From Candidatus Methanomethylophilaceae archaeon (GTDB taxonomy: Archaea > Thermoplasmatota > Thermoplasmata > Methanomassiliicoccales > Methanomethylophilaceae), in assembly GCA_017524805.1 (NCBI GenBank), contig JAFXUX010000003.1, positions 1 to 63,832 on the forward strand: a stretch of 63,832 nt of DNA, in the 5' to 3' direction. The notes below the pieces were generated by a model that searched no databases, had not been told where the DNA came from, and worked only from the letters and a program-made list of their open reading frames with translations. The position numbers were made by a program, and so were the translations under genes. Below, piece after piece: positions 34,079 through 47,191 of the stretch; position 1 is the stretch's first letter; each line of letters begins with the position of its first letter.

Positions 34079-35953
34079 TCAGGCCATCTTGTAGGGTTGG
34101 GCGTTGCCCATGTTCTTGACGTCAGGGTTGCTGTACATCGAGAAGTTGTCGTAGCAGTACTGCATCGCCTCCCATCCTTCCTCCTCGCTGAAGATGTCGG
34201 GCCAGATGTACGAGGCCATCAGGAGAAGCTGGGGTATTCCGAAGTAATTGGCGATGTTGTAGTAGTTGACGCCGTAGATCTGCTTGTTGGCGTAGGCGTC
34301 GGTGTACTTGAAGACTTCAGCTTTGTTGTTGAAGTCTTCCTCGACCGCTTCGACGGAGTGGGAACCGTTCTGGAACTGGATGATGAATATGACATCGGGG
34401 TTCACAGTGTATACCCACTCGAGACTGACCTTGGGGCATCCGGAATCCACTACGAGGTTCACGCTCCTCATCGGGAGTTTGCTCAGAGTGTAGACGTCAC
34501 CGGGCGCGGAGCCGTTGGTGTAGGGCGAGTCCAAGGAGATGGTGGTCTCGCTGTCGCTGATGGACAGGAAGGGCGAGATGAAAGTGTAGGTCTTGTCGAG
34601 CCTTGCGACTCCGTCCGCAACCTTCTTCTCGATGCCGTCGGCCCAGTCGAGGTACTTGTGGGCCTGCTCCATGTCGTCGAGGATGAAACCGAGGATCAGG
34701 AGGGATCCGTACTGGTCCACATAATCGGCTGAGCACTTGGTGATCGGCAGCATGATGATCTGCATGTCCAGACCGTTGGCGATCAAGGTCTCCAGCTTGG
34801 AATAGTCGTTGTACCAAGGAGCGATGAAGAGGTTCGCGCCGGATGCGGCGAGGGTCTCGGGGGCTCCCTTGTTGGGCTCTCCGATGTTCTTGATCTTATC
34901 GCCGACGCCGGGATACCTGTCTTCGGCGGTGATGGAATTGCCGAAGGACTGGTTGGTAGTTCCGATGATCTTGTCATACTCGCCGAGAATGATCAGCGCA
35001 TCGATTGGATAGATGTGGTGGGTGGCGATCTTGAGGTTGGACTTGTCGATGGGCCACTTGATGCTGGCGATCTTGGGTTCGACATCCCAGTAGTACAGGG
35101 TGGTCTCTTCCTTGTCCAGTATCTTCTGGAGAGCGGCGATATCTGCGGAATCGATGACTCCGTCGGCGTTGACATCCGCATACGCGTTCATGTTCTGGTC
35201 GAAAAGGGCCTTGCCTTCGAGAATGTTCATCAGAGCGACCATGTCTTTCTGGTCGATGTCGTCGTCTCCGTTGACGTTTCCGAACACCGCAAGCCTGACG
35301 CTCTGGGTGTACTTGAAATCGTAAGCGTATGAGTTCATCGCGGTTTTCACGGTCACTGCGCAGGTGGCGGTCTTGGAACCGTCGACGGTGGTCACAGTTA
35401 TGGTTGCGGTACCGTTGGAGACTCCGGTAACTACGCCGTTGGATACGGTGGCGACTGAGCTGTCGCTGGATTTCCAGGTGACGTTCTTGTTAGTAGCGTT
35501 GGAGGGAGCTACGTTCGCGGTGAGCACAGCCGACGATCCTTTCACGACTTCCAGAGTGGTGTTGTCGAGGGAGACTCCCGTGACATTGACGACGGTGGAG
35601 ACCGCTTTTACCGTGACGCTGCACGTGGCAGTCTTGGAACCGTCCACCGTGGTCACCGTTATGGTCGCATTTCCGGCGGAAACGCCGATCACGACGCCGT
35701 TCGAAACCGTGGCGACAGACGTGTTGCTGGATTTCCAGGTGACGTTCTTGTTCGTGGCATCGGAGGGAGACACGGTAGGCGTAAGCGTGTATGACGAGCC
35801 AACATCCAATGTTAAGGATGTTTTATCCAATGTAACTTTACTAACGCTAACATCCTTGTTTCCATTTCCGGATGTCAGAACCACTGCGGCCGCTATTGCG
35901 GCGATAATGATTATCGCAGCGGCAATAAGGGCTATGAGTTTGTTCTTTTCCAT
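34079..35953 (-). CDS. ABC substrate-binding protein with two Big_2 and a dockerin-like module (operon C)
   Basis: 624 residues from the ATG at 35953. Order of domains: an N-terminal membrane anchor (LIALIAAAIIIIAAIAAAVVL); Big_2 domain 1 (~35-115) and Big_2 domain 2 (~120-205), both with TNKNVTWKSS and ATITVTTVDGSKTATC; two EF-hand loops in dockerin spacing (~225-285), NVNGDDDIDQKD and DVNADGVIDSAD; then an iron/cobamide-type binding domain (~290-620). The Big_2 stalk would lift the calcium-binding module and ligand domain away from the membrane. It is the longest of three paralogues and the first gene of operon C. Ligand unknown. Confidence 0.92.
   Translation of the reverse strand: MEKNKLIALIAAAIIIIAAIAAAVVLTSGNGNKDVSVSKVTLDKTSLTLDVGSSYTLTPTVSPSDATNKNVTWKSSNTSVATVSNGVVIGVSAGNATITVTTVDGSKTATCSVTVKAVSTVVNVTGVSLDNTTLEVVKGSSAVLTANVAPSNATNKNVTWKSSDSSVATVSNGVVTGVSNGTATITVTTVDGSKTATCAVTVKTAMNSYAYDFKYTQSVRLAVFGNVNGDDDIDQKDMVALMNILEGKALFDQNMNAYADVNADGVIDSADIAALQKILDKEETTLYYWDVEPKIASIKWPIDKSNLKIATHHIYPIDALIILGEYDKIIGTTNQSFGNSITAEDRYPGVGDKIKNIGEPNKGAPETLAASGANLFIAPWYNDYSKLETLIANGLDMQIIMLPITKCSADYVDQYGSLLILGFILDDMEQAHKYLDWADGIEKKVADGVARLDKTYTFISPFLSISDSETTISLDSPYTNGSAPGDVYTLSKLPMRSVNLVVDSGCPKVSLEWVYTVNPDVIFIIQFQNGSHSVEAVEEDFNNKAEVFKYTDAYANKQIYGVNYYNIANYFGIPQLLLMASYIWPDIFSEEEGWEAMQYCYDNFSMYSNPDVKNMGNAQPYKMA
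35341..35790 (-). repeat. internal tandem repeat encoding two Big_2 domains
   Basis: Segments 35341-35540 and 35605-35790 are highly similar DNA, for example both contain GGATTTCCAGGTGACGTTCT. The likeness at the DNA level points to a recent duplication or gene conversion. Confidence 0.85.
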
Positions 35954-36180
35954 GTGAAACACCGCCCAAATCCAAATTATGGGCTGATTGATTAACCCAG
36001 TAATACGTTTATTTGTATGTATAATCCATAATCATTTTAATTACATTAAACAATGAATTATATCAAATTTAGATTCTTGACCCTTTTATGATTTATATTT
36101 CGGAGAAAGAGTTAACACTTAATAATATATCCAAAATATTATTTAATAATATAAAAACTGGAAGATATTATTATCTAAAC

Positions 36181-36256
36181 TAACTGAACACATTGTTCGG
36201 AATTTAACGGGATGATTACTGCTCTTCAGATGCTTCACCAAAAAAGAGGAATTTTA
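36181..36256 (+). pseudogene. truncated duplicate of the ABC exporter leader and first codons
   Basis: This 76-base segment aligns with 36520-36595: the same operator-like palindrome, then LLFRCFTKKEEF followed by TAG, against MFFRYFTKKDWVF in the intact gene. The following bases diverge. It is the remnant of a duplicated or replaced copy. Confidence 0.7.
36185..36199. promoter_or_regulatory. operator-like palindrome, relic copy
   Basis: GAACA-CAT-TGTTC is a perfect inverted repeat with a 3-base centre. Its counterpart lies at 36524. Confidence 0.5.
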
Positions 36257-36523
36257 GCGGCCGACCTTGTTTCCGTTTCCAAATTTCCTCACCGCAACTG
36301 GCAACATAGCCCCTGCTCTTTCAAAATAAAAATCACTTAAATTTCGCTAAAATTCATCAGTTCACATAACTGATTACTGCTGATGCTGAAACTATGGCTG
36401 TGCCGTTCGCGCGCATAATTGCCTCTTAGCGAATGCGTTTCATTCGTTCCTATGTTCTCTATCATGCGTCCAAAATACTGCTTAATGACACCGAAATCAG
36501 GGGACAAGATTTTCTAACCATAC

Positions 36524-36538
36524 TGAATACATTGTTCA
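36524..36538. promoter_or_regulatory. operator-like palindrome upstream of the ABC exporter
   Basis: TGAATACATTGTTCA is an imperfect inverted repeat 20 bases before the exporter start codon, overlapping the expected promoter or leader. A homologous copy lies at 36185. Confidence 0.5.
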
Positions 36539-36557
36539 GAGTTAACGGCATAATACG

Positions 36558-38369
36558 ATGTTCTTCAGATATTTCACCAAAAAAGATTGGGTTTTCGTAG
36601 CCCTATGCACAATATTCATAGTGTTCCAGGTGTACCTAGATCTGAAGATACCCGAATACATGAACGGCATCACGTATGCCATCCAAACCGGACATGCCTC
36701 GGACATAGTTCAGCAAGACGGGTATAGGATGGTGGCGTGCGCCCTGCTGAGCTTGGCGGCCTCCGTGTGCGCCGGATTCTTCGCCGCAAAATTCGCGGCC
36801 TCTTACACCCGCACCCTCCGCAAAAGAATGTTCTCGAAGGTGCAGGAGCTGTCTTCCCAGGACATCTCGGAGATATCAGCCGCATCCTTGGTGACGAGAA
36901 GCACCAACGATCCTTACCAGCTGCAGAACTTCCTCGGAAGAAGCCTGCAGGTCATCGTCAAATCGCCTATACTGGCATCCTGGGCCATCCTGAAGATCTC
37001 CGGGTCAGACTGGCATTGGACTGCGATAACCTTGGCCGGGGTGCTGATCATCGTCACCACCATCTCGGTGGTCATGTGGTGCGTCATAAAGTATTTCAAA
37101 CGCATCCAGTGGCTGAAAGACGACGTCAACCGCGAAGTCCGCGAGAACCTGACGGGATCCAAGGTCATACGCGCGTATAACGCCGAAGAATACCGCAAAT
37201 CCAAATTCGACGATGCCAGCGAGGCGCTCCTCGACAACAACGTGAAGATATTCACCTGGATGGCGCCCATGGGCAGCATGTCGAGCGCGGTCGTCAACAT
37301 CATGACCATATCGATCTACTGGGTCGGAGCTTTGCTGATCGCGGACGCCGCGGACCAGGACACCAAATTCCGTCTGTTCTCGGACATGGTGGTCTTCTCG
37401 TCGTACGCTCTGCAGGTTATGTCGGCGTTCATGATGCTCACAGGCATAATCCGCGGCTTCCCGGGCGCGAAGGTGTCCTACGGAAGGATGACCGAAGTCA
37501 TAGAGAGGGAGAGGAGCGTCCCCGAAGGCTCTTTCGACGGCGAGACGCCCGAAACCGGGACGATAGAGTTCGAAAATGTCACATTCACTTATCCCGGAAG
37601 GAAAAAGCCGGCGCTGAGCGACGTGAGCTTCAAGATCGGAAAGGGGCAGACCTTGGCGGTGCTCGGATCCACGGGAAGCGGGAAAAGCACGCTGATAAAG
37701 CTCATACTGAGGCAATACGACCCCGATTCGGGAAGGGTGATGATAGATGGCAGAGACGCGAAGGATTACACGCGCAAAGCCCTCTATTCCCGCCTCGGGT
37801 ATGTGCCGCAGACCCCCATAATATTCACCGGCTCCGTGGAGCGCAACGTCAACTTCGGCGAGACATCCCCGTTCAGGAGCCGCGAAGACATCCTCCGCGC
37901 CCTCAGGATCGCGCAGGCCGAGGAGTTCGTATCCAAGCTTCCCGAGGGCACAGAAACCGTCCTGTCCCAATACGGGAAGAACGTCTCCGGGGGGCAGAAA
38001 CAGAGGATAACGATTGCCCGCGCCATATGCAAAGATCCGGAAGCCCTTCTCCTGGACGATTCGTTCTCCGCCTTGGATTTCAAAACGGACAGCGCCCTCC
38101 GCGGCTGCCTCAAAAGGGACATGGCGGGAACCACCAAGGTCATAGTGGCCCAGAGGGTGGGGACGGTCATGGACGCGGACCTCATCATCGTCCTGGACGA
38201 GGGGGAGGTCATGGGCATAGGGACCCACGAGAGCCTTATGGAAAGCTGCCCGATATACCGCGACACGGCCATAGCGCAGATGGAGGAGCGCCGATGCCGC
38301 CGGGAGGACCGCCTTGGGCAAGCGCCGAGAAGCCCAAATCGCTTTGGAAGACGCTTTGGATCCTGCTGA
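36558..38369 (+). CDS. ABC exporter subunit 1, degenerate catalytic site
   Basis: 603 residues: a six-helix exporter domain (~10-310) fused to an ATPase (~340-580). Walker A is GSTGSGKST and the signature is VSGGQKQR. The catalytic glutamate after Walker B is replaced by Asp (ALLLDDSFSALD), and the switch histidine by Gln in IVAQRVGTV. This is the pattern of the degenerate half of heterodimeric exporters such as TM287/288. The partner gene overlaps by 76 bases, so the last ~25 residues are probably a dispensable tail. Substrate unknown; drug, lipid or peptide efflux is typical. Confidence 0.9.
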   Translation: MFFRYFTKKDWVFVALCTIFIVFQVYLDLKIPEYMNGITYAIQTGHASDIVQQDGYRMVACALLSLAASVCAGFFAAKFAASYTRTLRKRMFSKVQELSSQDISEISAASLVTRSTNDPYQLQNFLGRSLQVIVKSPILASWAILKISGSDWHWTAITLAGVLIIVTTISVVMWCVIKYFKRIQWLKDDVNREVRENLTGSKVIRAYNAEEYRKSKFDDASEALLDNNVKIFTWMAPMGSMSSAVVNIMTISIYWVGALLIADAADQDTKFRLFSDMVVFSSYALQVMSAFMMLTGIIRGFPGAKVSYGRMTEVIERERSVPEGSFDGETPETGTIEFENVTFTYPGRKKPALSDVSFKIGKGQTLAVLGSTGSGKSTLIKLILRQYDPDSGRVMIDGRDAKDYTRKALYSRLGYVPQTPIIFTGSVERNVNFGETSPFRSREDILRALRIAQAEEFVSKLPEGTETVLSQYGKNVSGGQKQRITIARAICKDPEALLLDDSFSALDFKTDSALRGCLKRDMAGTTKVIVAQRVGTVMDADLIIVLDEGEVMGIGTHESLMESCPIYRDTAIAQMEERRCRREDRLGQAPRSPNRFGRRFGSC

Positions 38370-40084
38370 AGTACATCGGAGAATTCAAGTGGCACATAAT
38401 CGCCGGGATCGTATTCTCCCTGCTGTCGTCTGTCACGCTCCTGCTGGCGCCGCAATATCTCGCCGACATGACCGACGGAATCTCCTCCGGCATCGAAAGC
38501 GGCGGCATGGATTTCGGTCCCATCGCGGCCGCCGGGATCGTCCTGGTGGTCCTCTACCTATTGAACATGGCCTTCCGGACCATGGAGAGCTATGTCGTCC
38601 CATGCGCGTCGGAACGCAACGGAAACATAATGCGGAAGGACCTCTCGGCGAAGCTGTTCCGCATCCCGCTCAGGATCCTGGACCGCATGAGCGCCGGGGA
38701 CGTGATGAGCAGGTTCACGAACGACACCGACACCATACGCACCCAGTCGGCGGAATGCATATGCGACCTGGTCACCGCCCTGAGCATGATGGTCGGATCC
38801 GCGATCATGATGCTGATCACCGATTCGAATCTGGCCGTCGTGTCGCTGATCCCCGTCCTAATAGGGTTCGGTCTGATGCTGGCGATCATAAAGAAGTCCC
38901 AGAAATATTTCGTCGCCCAGGCCAAAAACCTCGGCCGCATGAACTCCCTGGTCGAGGAGATGTACTACGGCATGGACATCGTCAACACGTACAACGACGG
39001 CGACCACGCGATGGAAATATTCGACGAGATAAACGACAGCCTCTACAAGAGCGCGTTCACCACGAGGTTCGTCTCCAGCCTCATGCCCCGCATGATGGAT
39101 TTCCTCTCGAATCTGGGATACGTGGTGGTGTGCGTGTTCGGGTCCGCCATGATCCTGGACGGGAAGATCGGCTTCGGCGTCCTGGTGGCATTCATAGTCT
39201 ATGTGAAACAGTTCACCGACCCTCTCCTCCGCCTGTCCGATACCTTGGCTTCGATGCAATCCGTCGCCGCCTCCGCGGAAAGGGTGTTCGAGCTGCTGGG
39301 AACTGAAGAGATGGAGGACGAGTCCCGCAAGACCAGGGAAGCGCCTTCGGTTGAGGGGCATGTGTCATTCGATCACGTCTGCTTCTCGTATGATAAGGGG
39401 ACCCCGGTCATCCAAGACCTGTGTTTGGACGTGCATCCGGGCGAGAAAGTGGCCATCGTGGGCCCGACCGGCGCCGGGAAGAGCACCATAGCCAACATCC
39501 TAATGAGATTCTACGAGCTGGACTCCGGCAAGATAACGATAGAGGGCGTCGACATATCCGAGATGACCAGGGAGACACTCAGAAGCCTGTTCTGCATGGT
39601 CCCGCAGGAATCCTGGACCTTCGGAGCGTCCATCAAGGAGAACATATCCTTGGGGAAGAAAGACGTCAGCGACGAACGCATCAAAGAGGTCTGCGAGGCG
39701 ATAGGCGCGGACCAATTCATAGAGACGCTGGACGAAGGCTACGACACCGTGCTGAACGAATCGGTGCAGCTGTCCGCCGGGCAGAAGCAGCTGCTGATGA
39801 TCGCCAGGGCGATGGTAAGGGATGCGCCTCTGCTGATACTAGACGAAGCCACCAGCTCTGTGGACACCAACCTGGAAAAGAAGGTCGAAGCGGCCATGGA
39901 CCGGCTGAAGGAAGACAAAGCATCGTTCATAATCGCCCATCGCCTGTCCACGATCAAAGACGCCGACGTGATATTGGTTGTGAAGGACGGCCGCATAGAG
40001 GAGAAGGGAACCTTCAAGGAGCTTCTTTCTGCAAACGGGTTCTTCAGGACGCTTTACGACAGCCAATTCGAAGGCTGCGACTGA
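38294..40084 (+). CDS. ABC exporter subunit 2, canonical catalytic site
   Basis: 596 residues. The ATG at 38294 is chosen for the upstream GGAGG and because the MPPGGPPW start leads into the first helix. The exporter membrane domain (~25-330) contains the family motif DVMSRFTNDTDTIR. The ATPase has Walker A GPTGAGKST, signature LSAGQKQL, an intact Walker B with glutamate (LLILDEATSSVD) and the switch IIAHRLST. It is therefore the hydrolytically competent partner of the preceding gene. Its 3' end overlaps the converging DUF531 gene by 31 bases. Confidence 0.93.
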   Translation: MPPGGPPWASAEKPKSLWKTLWILLKYIGEFKWHIIAGIVFSLLSSVTLLLAPQYLADMTDGISSGIESGGMDFGPIAAAGIVLVVLYLLNMAFRTMESYVVPCASERNGNIMRKDLSAKLFRIPLRILDRMSAGDVMSRFTNDTDTIRTQSAECICDLVTALSMMVGSAIMMLITDSNLAVVSLIPVLIGFGLMLAIIKKSQKYFVAQAKNLGRMNSLVEEMYYGMDIVNTYNDGDHAMEIFDEINDSLYKSAFTTRFVSSLMPRMMDFLSNLGYVVVCVFGSAMILDGKIGFGVLVAFIVYVKQFTDPLLRLSDTLASMQSVAASAERVFELLGTEEMEDESRKTREAPSVEGHVSFDHVCFSYDKGTPVIQDLCLDVHPGEKVAIVGPTGAGKSTIANILMRFYELDSGKITIEGVDISEMTRETLRSLFCMVPQESWTFGASIKENISLGKKDVSDERIKEVCEAIGADQFIETLDEGYDTVLNESVQLSAGQKQLLMIARAMVRDAPLLILDEATSSVDTNLEKKVEAAMDRLKEDKASFIIAHRLSTIKDADVILVVKDGRIEEKGTFKELLSANGFFRTLYDSQFEGCD

Positions 40085-40626
40085 CCTCGGAAATCGAGCA
40101 TCGCGTGGAATGCGCCGCAGACGGAGCCCAAAGCGGCGCAGGTCTCCAGCGAGAATCCTCCGGGCGTTATGTCCAGATTGTATTTCGGGATTTTCATGAC
40201 ATCCTTGGGGACTCCATGCGGGCCTATCCCGAACACCAGAAGAAGGCTCTGGCCACCTCTGACCATCGACGCCGCCTGTGCCACGTCTATCTTTTTGGAC
40301 GGCTCGGGCCTGCATGTGGTAAGCACCGGGATCCCCAGCTGGGGCGGGAAGCCTTTGGACGGATACGGAAACTTTTGGAAGCGCCCTTTCTCGGCCAGAT
40401 CGACGAAGTAATCGCCGTGATGACCTATGCTGGTGGTGTTGGCGATCCATTCCGCCACCTCCACCGGTGTGCGGGTCTCCTCCGGGATCGGGAATCCGAA
40501 GAGGGCGAGATTCATGTCGAAAGCCATCGCCAGATCTCCCGCGCGTGCTATCACGCGTCTGTGGGGCTCCCTGAAATTCTGGTCGTAAGAATTGTACAGG
40601 CCTATGGTCAGCCTTCCGCGGGACAT
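40054..40626 (-). CDS. DUF531-family archaeal protein
   Basis: 190 residues, cytoplasmic. The opening LTIGLYNSYDQNFREPHRRV and the central VRGGQSLLLVFGIGPHGVPKDV fit DUF531, an archaeal family with a SPOUT methyltransferase-like look, suggesting RNA modification. The enzymatic role is unproven. The start overlaps the end of the small upstream gene by 19 bases, and tRNA-Phe is just beyond that. The last residues overlap the ABC exporter gene on the other strand. Confidence 0.85.
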   Translation of the reverse strand: MSRGRLTIGLYNSYDQNFREPHRRVIARAGDLAMAFDMNLALFGFPIPEETRTPVEVAEWIANTTSIGHHGDYFVDLAEKGRFQKFPYPSKGFPPQLGIPVLTTCRPEPSKKIDVAQAASMVRGGQSLLLVFGIGPHGVPKDVMKIPKYNLDITPGGFSLETCAALGSVCGAFHAMLDFRGQSQPSNWLS

Positions 40627-40796
40627 CGCGCATCCCTCTTGCGGCCGACGATGGCATAAGCGTCCCCATCCAGGAACACCTCATAATCGGGATTCTCCTC
40701 CTGGATGCGCCTGATCTCTTCCATCAGCTGCGACATCCTCAGCTCGCATGTGCGGATGTCGATGAAAATCCTGTCAGGCTCCAATGAGACCACCAT
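40608..40796 (-). CDS. small conserved-looking archaeal protein
   Basis: 62 residues from the ATG at 40796: VVSLEPDRIFIDIRTCELRM, then a helical acidic stretch and YEVFLDGDAYAIVGRKR. Compact alpha/beta, no membrane helix. It starts about 20 bases after tRNA-Phe and overlaps the DUF531 start, so it may be transcribed together with both. Function unknown. No strong ribosome site is visible, so a leaderless or processed transcript is possible. Confidence 0.65.
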   Translation of the reverse strand: MVVSLEPDRIFIDIRTCELRMSQLMEEIRRIQEENPDYEVFLDGDAYAIVGRKRDARCPAEG

Positions 40797-40816
40797 CGCT
40801 AATCGGAGAGAAATCA

Positions 40817-40892
40817 TGGTGCCGTGAGCCGGGCTCGAACCAGCGACTTCAAGATCTTCAGTCTTGCACTCTCCCAACTGAGTTACCACGGC
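40817..40892 (-). tRNA. tRNA-Phe (GAA)
   Basis: On the minus strand a full cloverleaf reads from GCCGTGG to the encoded CCA. The anticodon stem CAAGA/TCTTG holds loop CTGAAGA, giving anticodon GAA. The T loop is TTCGAGC. No intron is seen. Confidence 0.95.
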
Positions 40893-40991
40893 GTAATTGG
40901 TCTGAATGGATAACTTGTCTATAAAGTTGTTGGCCATCCAAACGGTTTGCGATGCGGGATTATCGATCTGGGTGTCCGCAACCCCTCTTCC

Positions 40992-42134
40992 TCAGCATCC
41001 CAGCCGGATAGTCTCGAACTCCACATCGGTGCCGAAGTCCTTCAGATGCAGGATCTTGGATTCGATCAGAGGGAGCGAATCGCTGTCGCACACCAGCATG
41101 GAGTCCCTGCCCATCAGGCATTCTCCCATGCACGACTCGAACCCGTTGAAAACGTAATCCGCCGGCAGCGAAGCCCCGTACATCATCCTGCGGGATGACG
41201 TCCCGAACACTCCCACCTTGGAATCGCCTCTTCCGGCCAGAATCTTCCCGAGAGCCGCGGCGTCCGAATCCGCGTCTGTCGGGACCACCGTCATCCTGCC
41301 TTTCGGCCCGGATGCCATCTTGGATACCAATTGAGACTCCGTCCTGGGATATGGTGCGGGATCTTCCCCGCGCAATGCGGCGAGATTGCCGTTGATGATG
41401 AACATCGAGGGCTGCATGACGCCGGTTGAATGGACCGCTAAGGGATCGCAATAGAAATCTTCGGAACTCCCGGAGAATATGAGCTCTCCTTTCCTGAGCA
41501 CATGGATCTCGTCCGCCCACGCGTATGCCAGATCGACGTCGTGGGTGGATATCACTATGGTCGTACCCTTGTGGTGCAGCTGCTCCGCGAGCTCCATAAG
41601 CTCCAAAGCCATCTGCGGGTCGAGGCCGGCGGTAGGCTCGTCCATTATCAGGACCTCCGGCCTCATAGCCAGGGCCCCGGCCAAAGCCAGCCTCTTCCTC
41701 TGCCCGTACGAGAGCTGGAGCGTGTTCTTGCTCCTGAGATCCCCGAGACCGGTCTGGAAAAGGGCCTCCTCGACCCTCTGCTTGACCTCTTCCTCAGGGA
41801 GCTTCATGTTCCTGGGACCGTAGGCAATATCCGCTTCCACGGTCTGCCCGAACACCTGATCGTCGGGATTCTGAAGTACCACGGCAACCTTGGAGCGCAG
41901 CGCCTTCAGACCTTTCTTCCTGTAGCTCACAGGCTCCCCCATGACCCTTACGACGCCTTCCTTGGGCTTCACGACGCCGTTGAAATGGTAGAAGAGGGTA
42001 GATTTCCCGGCGCCGTTTGCGCCCAGTATGACGGTCTTGACGCCTTTCTTGATGGATATGCTGACCCCTTTCATGGAGGGCGTCTTCGAGCCTTCGTAAT
42101 AGTAAGTGATGCTTTCGGTCTCGATCACGCTCAC
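40992..42134 (-). CDS. cbiO: ECF-type cobalt/nickel transporter ATPase with C-terminal extension
   Basis: 380 residues, starting at GTG 42134, which overlaps the stop of the upstream gene (GTGA); GGAGGT lies six bases before it. Residues 1-235 form a CbiO-type ATPase: Walker A GANGAGKST, Q-loop NPDDQVFGQTVEADIAYGPRN, signature LSYGQRKR, Walker B VLIMDEPTAGLD and switch STHD. Residues ~240-380 are an extra domain homologous to the whole of the upstream small protein. The membrane partners CbiM and CbiQ are not in the window, so this is an orphan ATPase here. The metal specificity (Co or Ni) is inferred from family only. Confidence 0.88.
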   Translation of the reverse strand: MSVIETESITYYYEGSKTPSMKGVSISIKKGVKTVILGANGAGKSTLFYHFNGVVKPKEGVVRVMGEPVSYRKKGLKALRSKVAVVLQNPDDQVFGQTVEADIAYGPRNMKLPEEEVKQRVEEALFQTGLGDLRSKNTLQLSYGQRKRLALAGALAMRPEVLIMDEPTAGLDPQMALELMELAEQLHHKGTTIVISTHDVDLAYAWADEIHVLRKGELIFSGSSEDFYCDPLAVHSTGVMQPSMFIINGNLAALRGEDPAPYPRTESQLVSKMASGPKGRMTVVPTDADSDAAALGKILAGRGDSKVGVFGTSSRRMMYGASLPADYVFNGFESCMGECLMGRDSMLVCDSDSLPLIESKILHLKDFGTDVEFETIRLGC

Positions 42135-42535
42135 ATGACCACCTCCACAGATTTGCCGAACTCTTTCATGGCATCGATGCGGCCCAATACCGCGCCTTTG
42201 ACGCATTCGTCGCAATATAGGACGGAATCCCTGCCGGAAATCGCCTCCATGAGGCAGTATTCAACGGCGTTGAAGTGGAAATCAGGCGCCATGTCGGCGG
42301 CCCTGAAGAGACGGCGGACGTTGGAACCGTATATGCCCACACGCCCGGTTCCGGCGGGCTCTGGCAGCGAATCCGACACCGCAATAAGGCGTATCTTGCC
42401 GACGGATGCGTTCTCCGGAAGCATCTTGCAGAGCATCTGGCTGTTCGTCCTCGGGAACGGTGCCTCCGGCTTCCCGCGTATGGCCTGCACCGAATGGTTC
42501 ACAGAGAACGTGTGCGGCAATACCAAGCCTGACAT
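42131..42535 (-). CDS. stand-alone copy of the CbiO C-terminal domain
   Basis: 134 residues with no ATPase motifs. They align over almost their full length with residues ~240-380 of the following CbiO: EAPFPRTNSQML with PAPYPRTESQLV; GRVGIYGSNVRRL with SKVGVFGTSSRRM; FNAVEYCLMEAISGRDS with FNGFESCMGECLMGRDS. It is either the relic of a second CbiO that lost its ATPase domain or a dedicated regulatory or metal-sensing subunit. The four-base overlap (GTGA) and the intact frame favour a functional gene. Confidence 0.75.
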   Translation of the reverse strand: MSGLVLPHTFSVNHSVQAIRGKPEAPFPRTNSQMLCKMLPENASVGKIRLIAVSDSLPEPAGTGRVGIYGSNVRRLFRAADMAPDFHFNAVEYCLMEAISGRDSVLYCDECVKGAVLGRIDAMKEFGKSVEVVM

Positions 42536-42566
42536 CGCAAAAAAAATTATGCGGACGGATTGGTGC

Positions 42567-42593
42567 GGCGGGAAGGGAGAGCCCCTCCCGCCC
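42567..42593 (-). terminator. hairpin after gyrA
   Basis: GGCGGGA-GGG and CCC-TCCCGCC pair with one bulge, ten bases after the gyrA stop, with T-rich minus-strand sequence on both sides. Confidence 0.5.
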
Positions 42594-42602
42594 GGAAAAA
42601 AA

Positions 42603-47084
<4,482 letters not shown>

Positions 47085-47191
47085 AATTATAAGTGACATG
47101 TGGACTGATCCGCAGACCTCGCCACAGATGCGCCCATCGCTCTGGCTGGTCGCAGGCATAGTATTATTTTGCGCTCGCCATTCCATCGGCA

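Larger units (their letters stand above)
35954..36557. other. AT-rich intergenic region with a relic copy of the exporter gene's 5' end
   Basis: The left part is the promoter region of operon C (minus strand). The right part contains an imperfect duplicate of the exporter's operator and first codons (36181-36256) and the functional copy near 36520-36557. I see no intact gene. Confidence 0.6.

Noticed and set aside
47085-47191. TPP riboswitch in front of thiC
   Set aside because: The conserved thi-box segments are not visible in the short leader.
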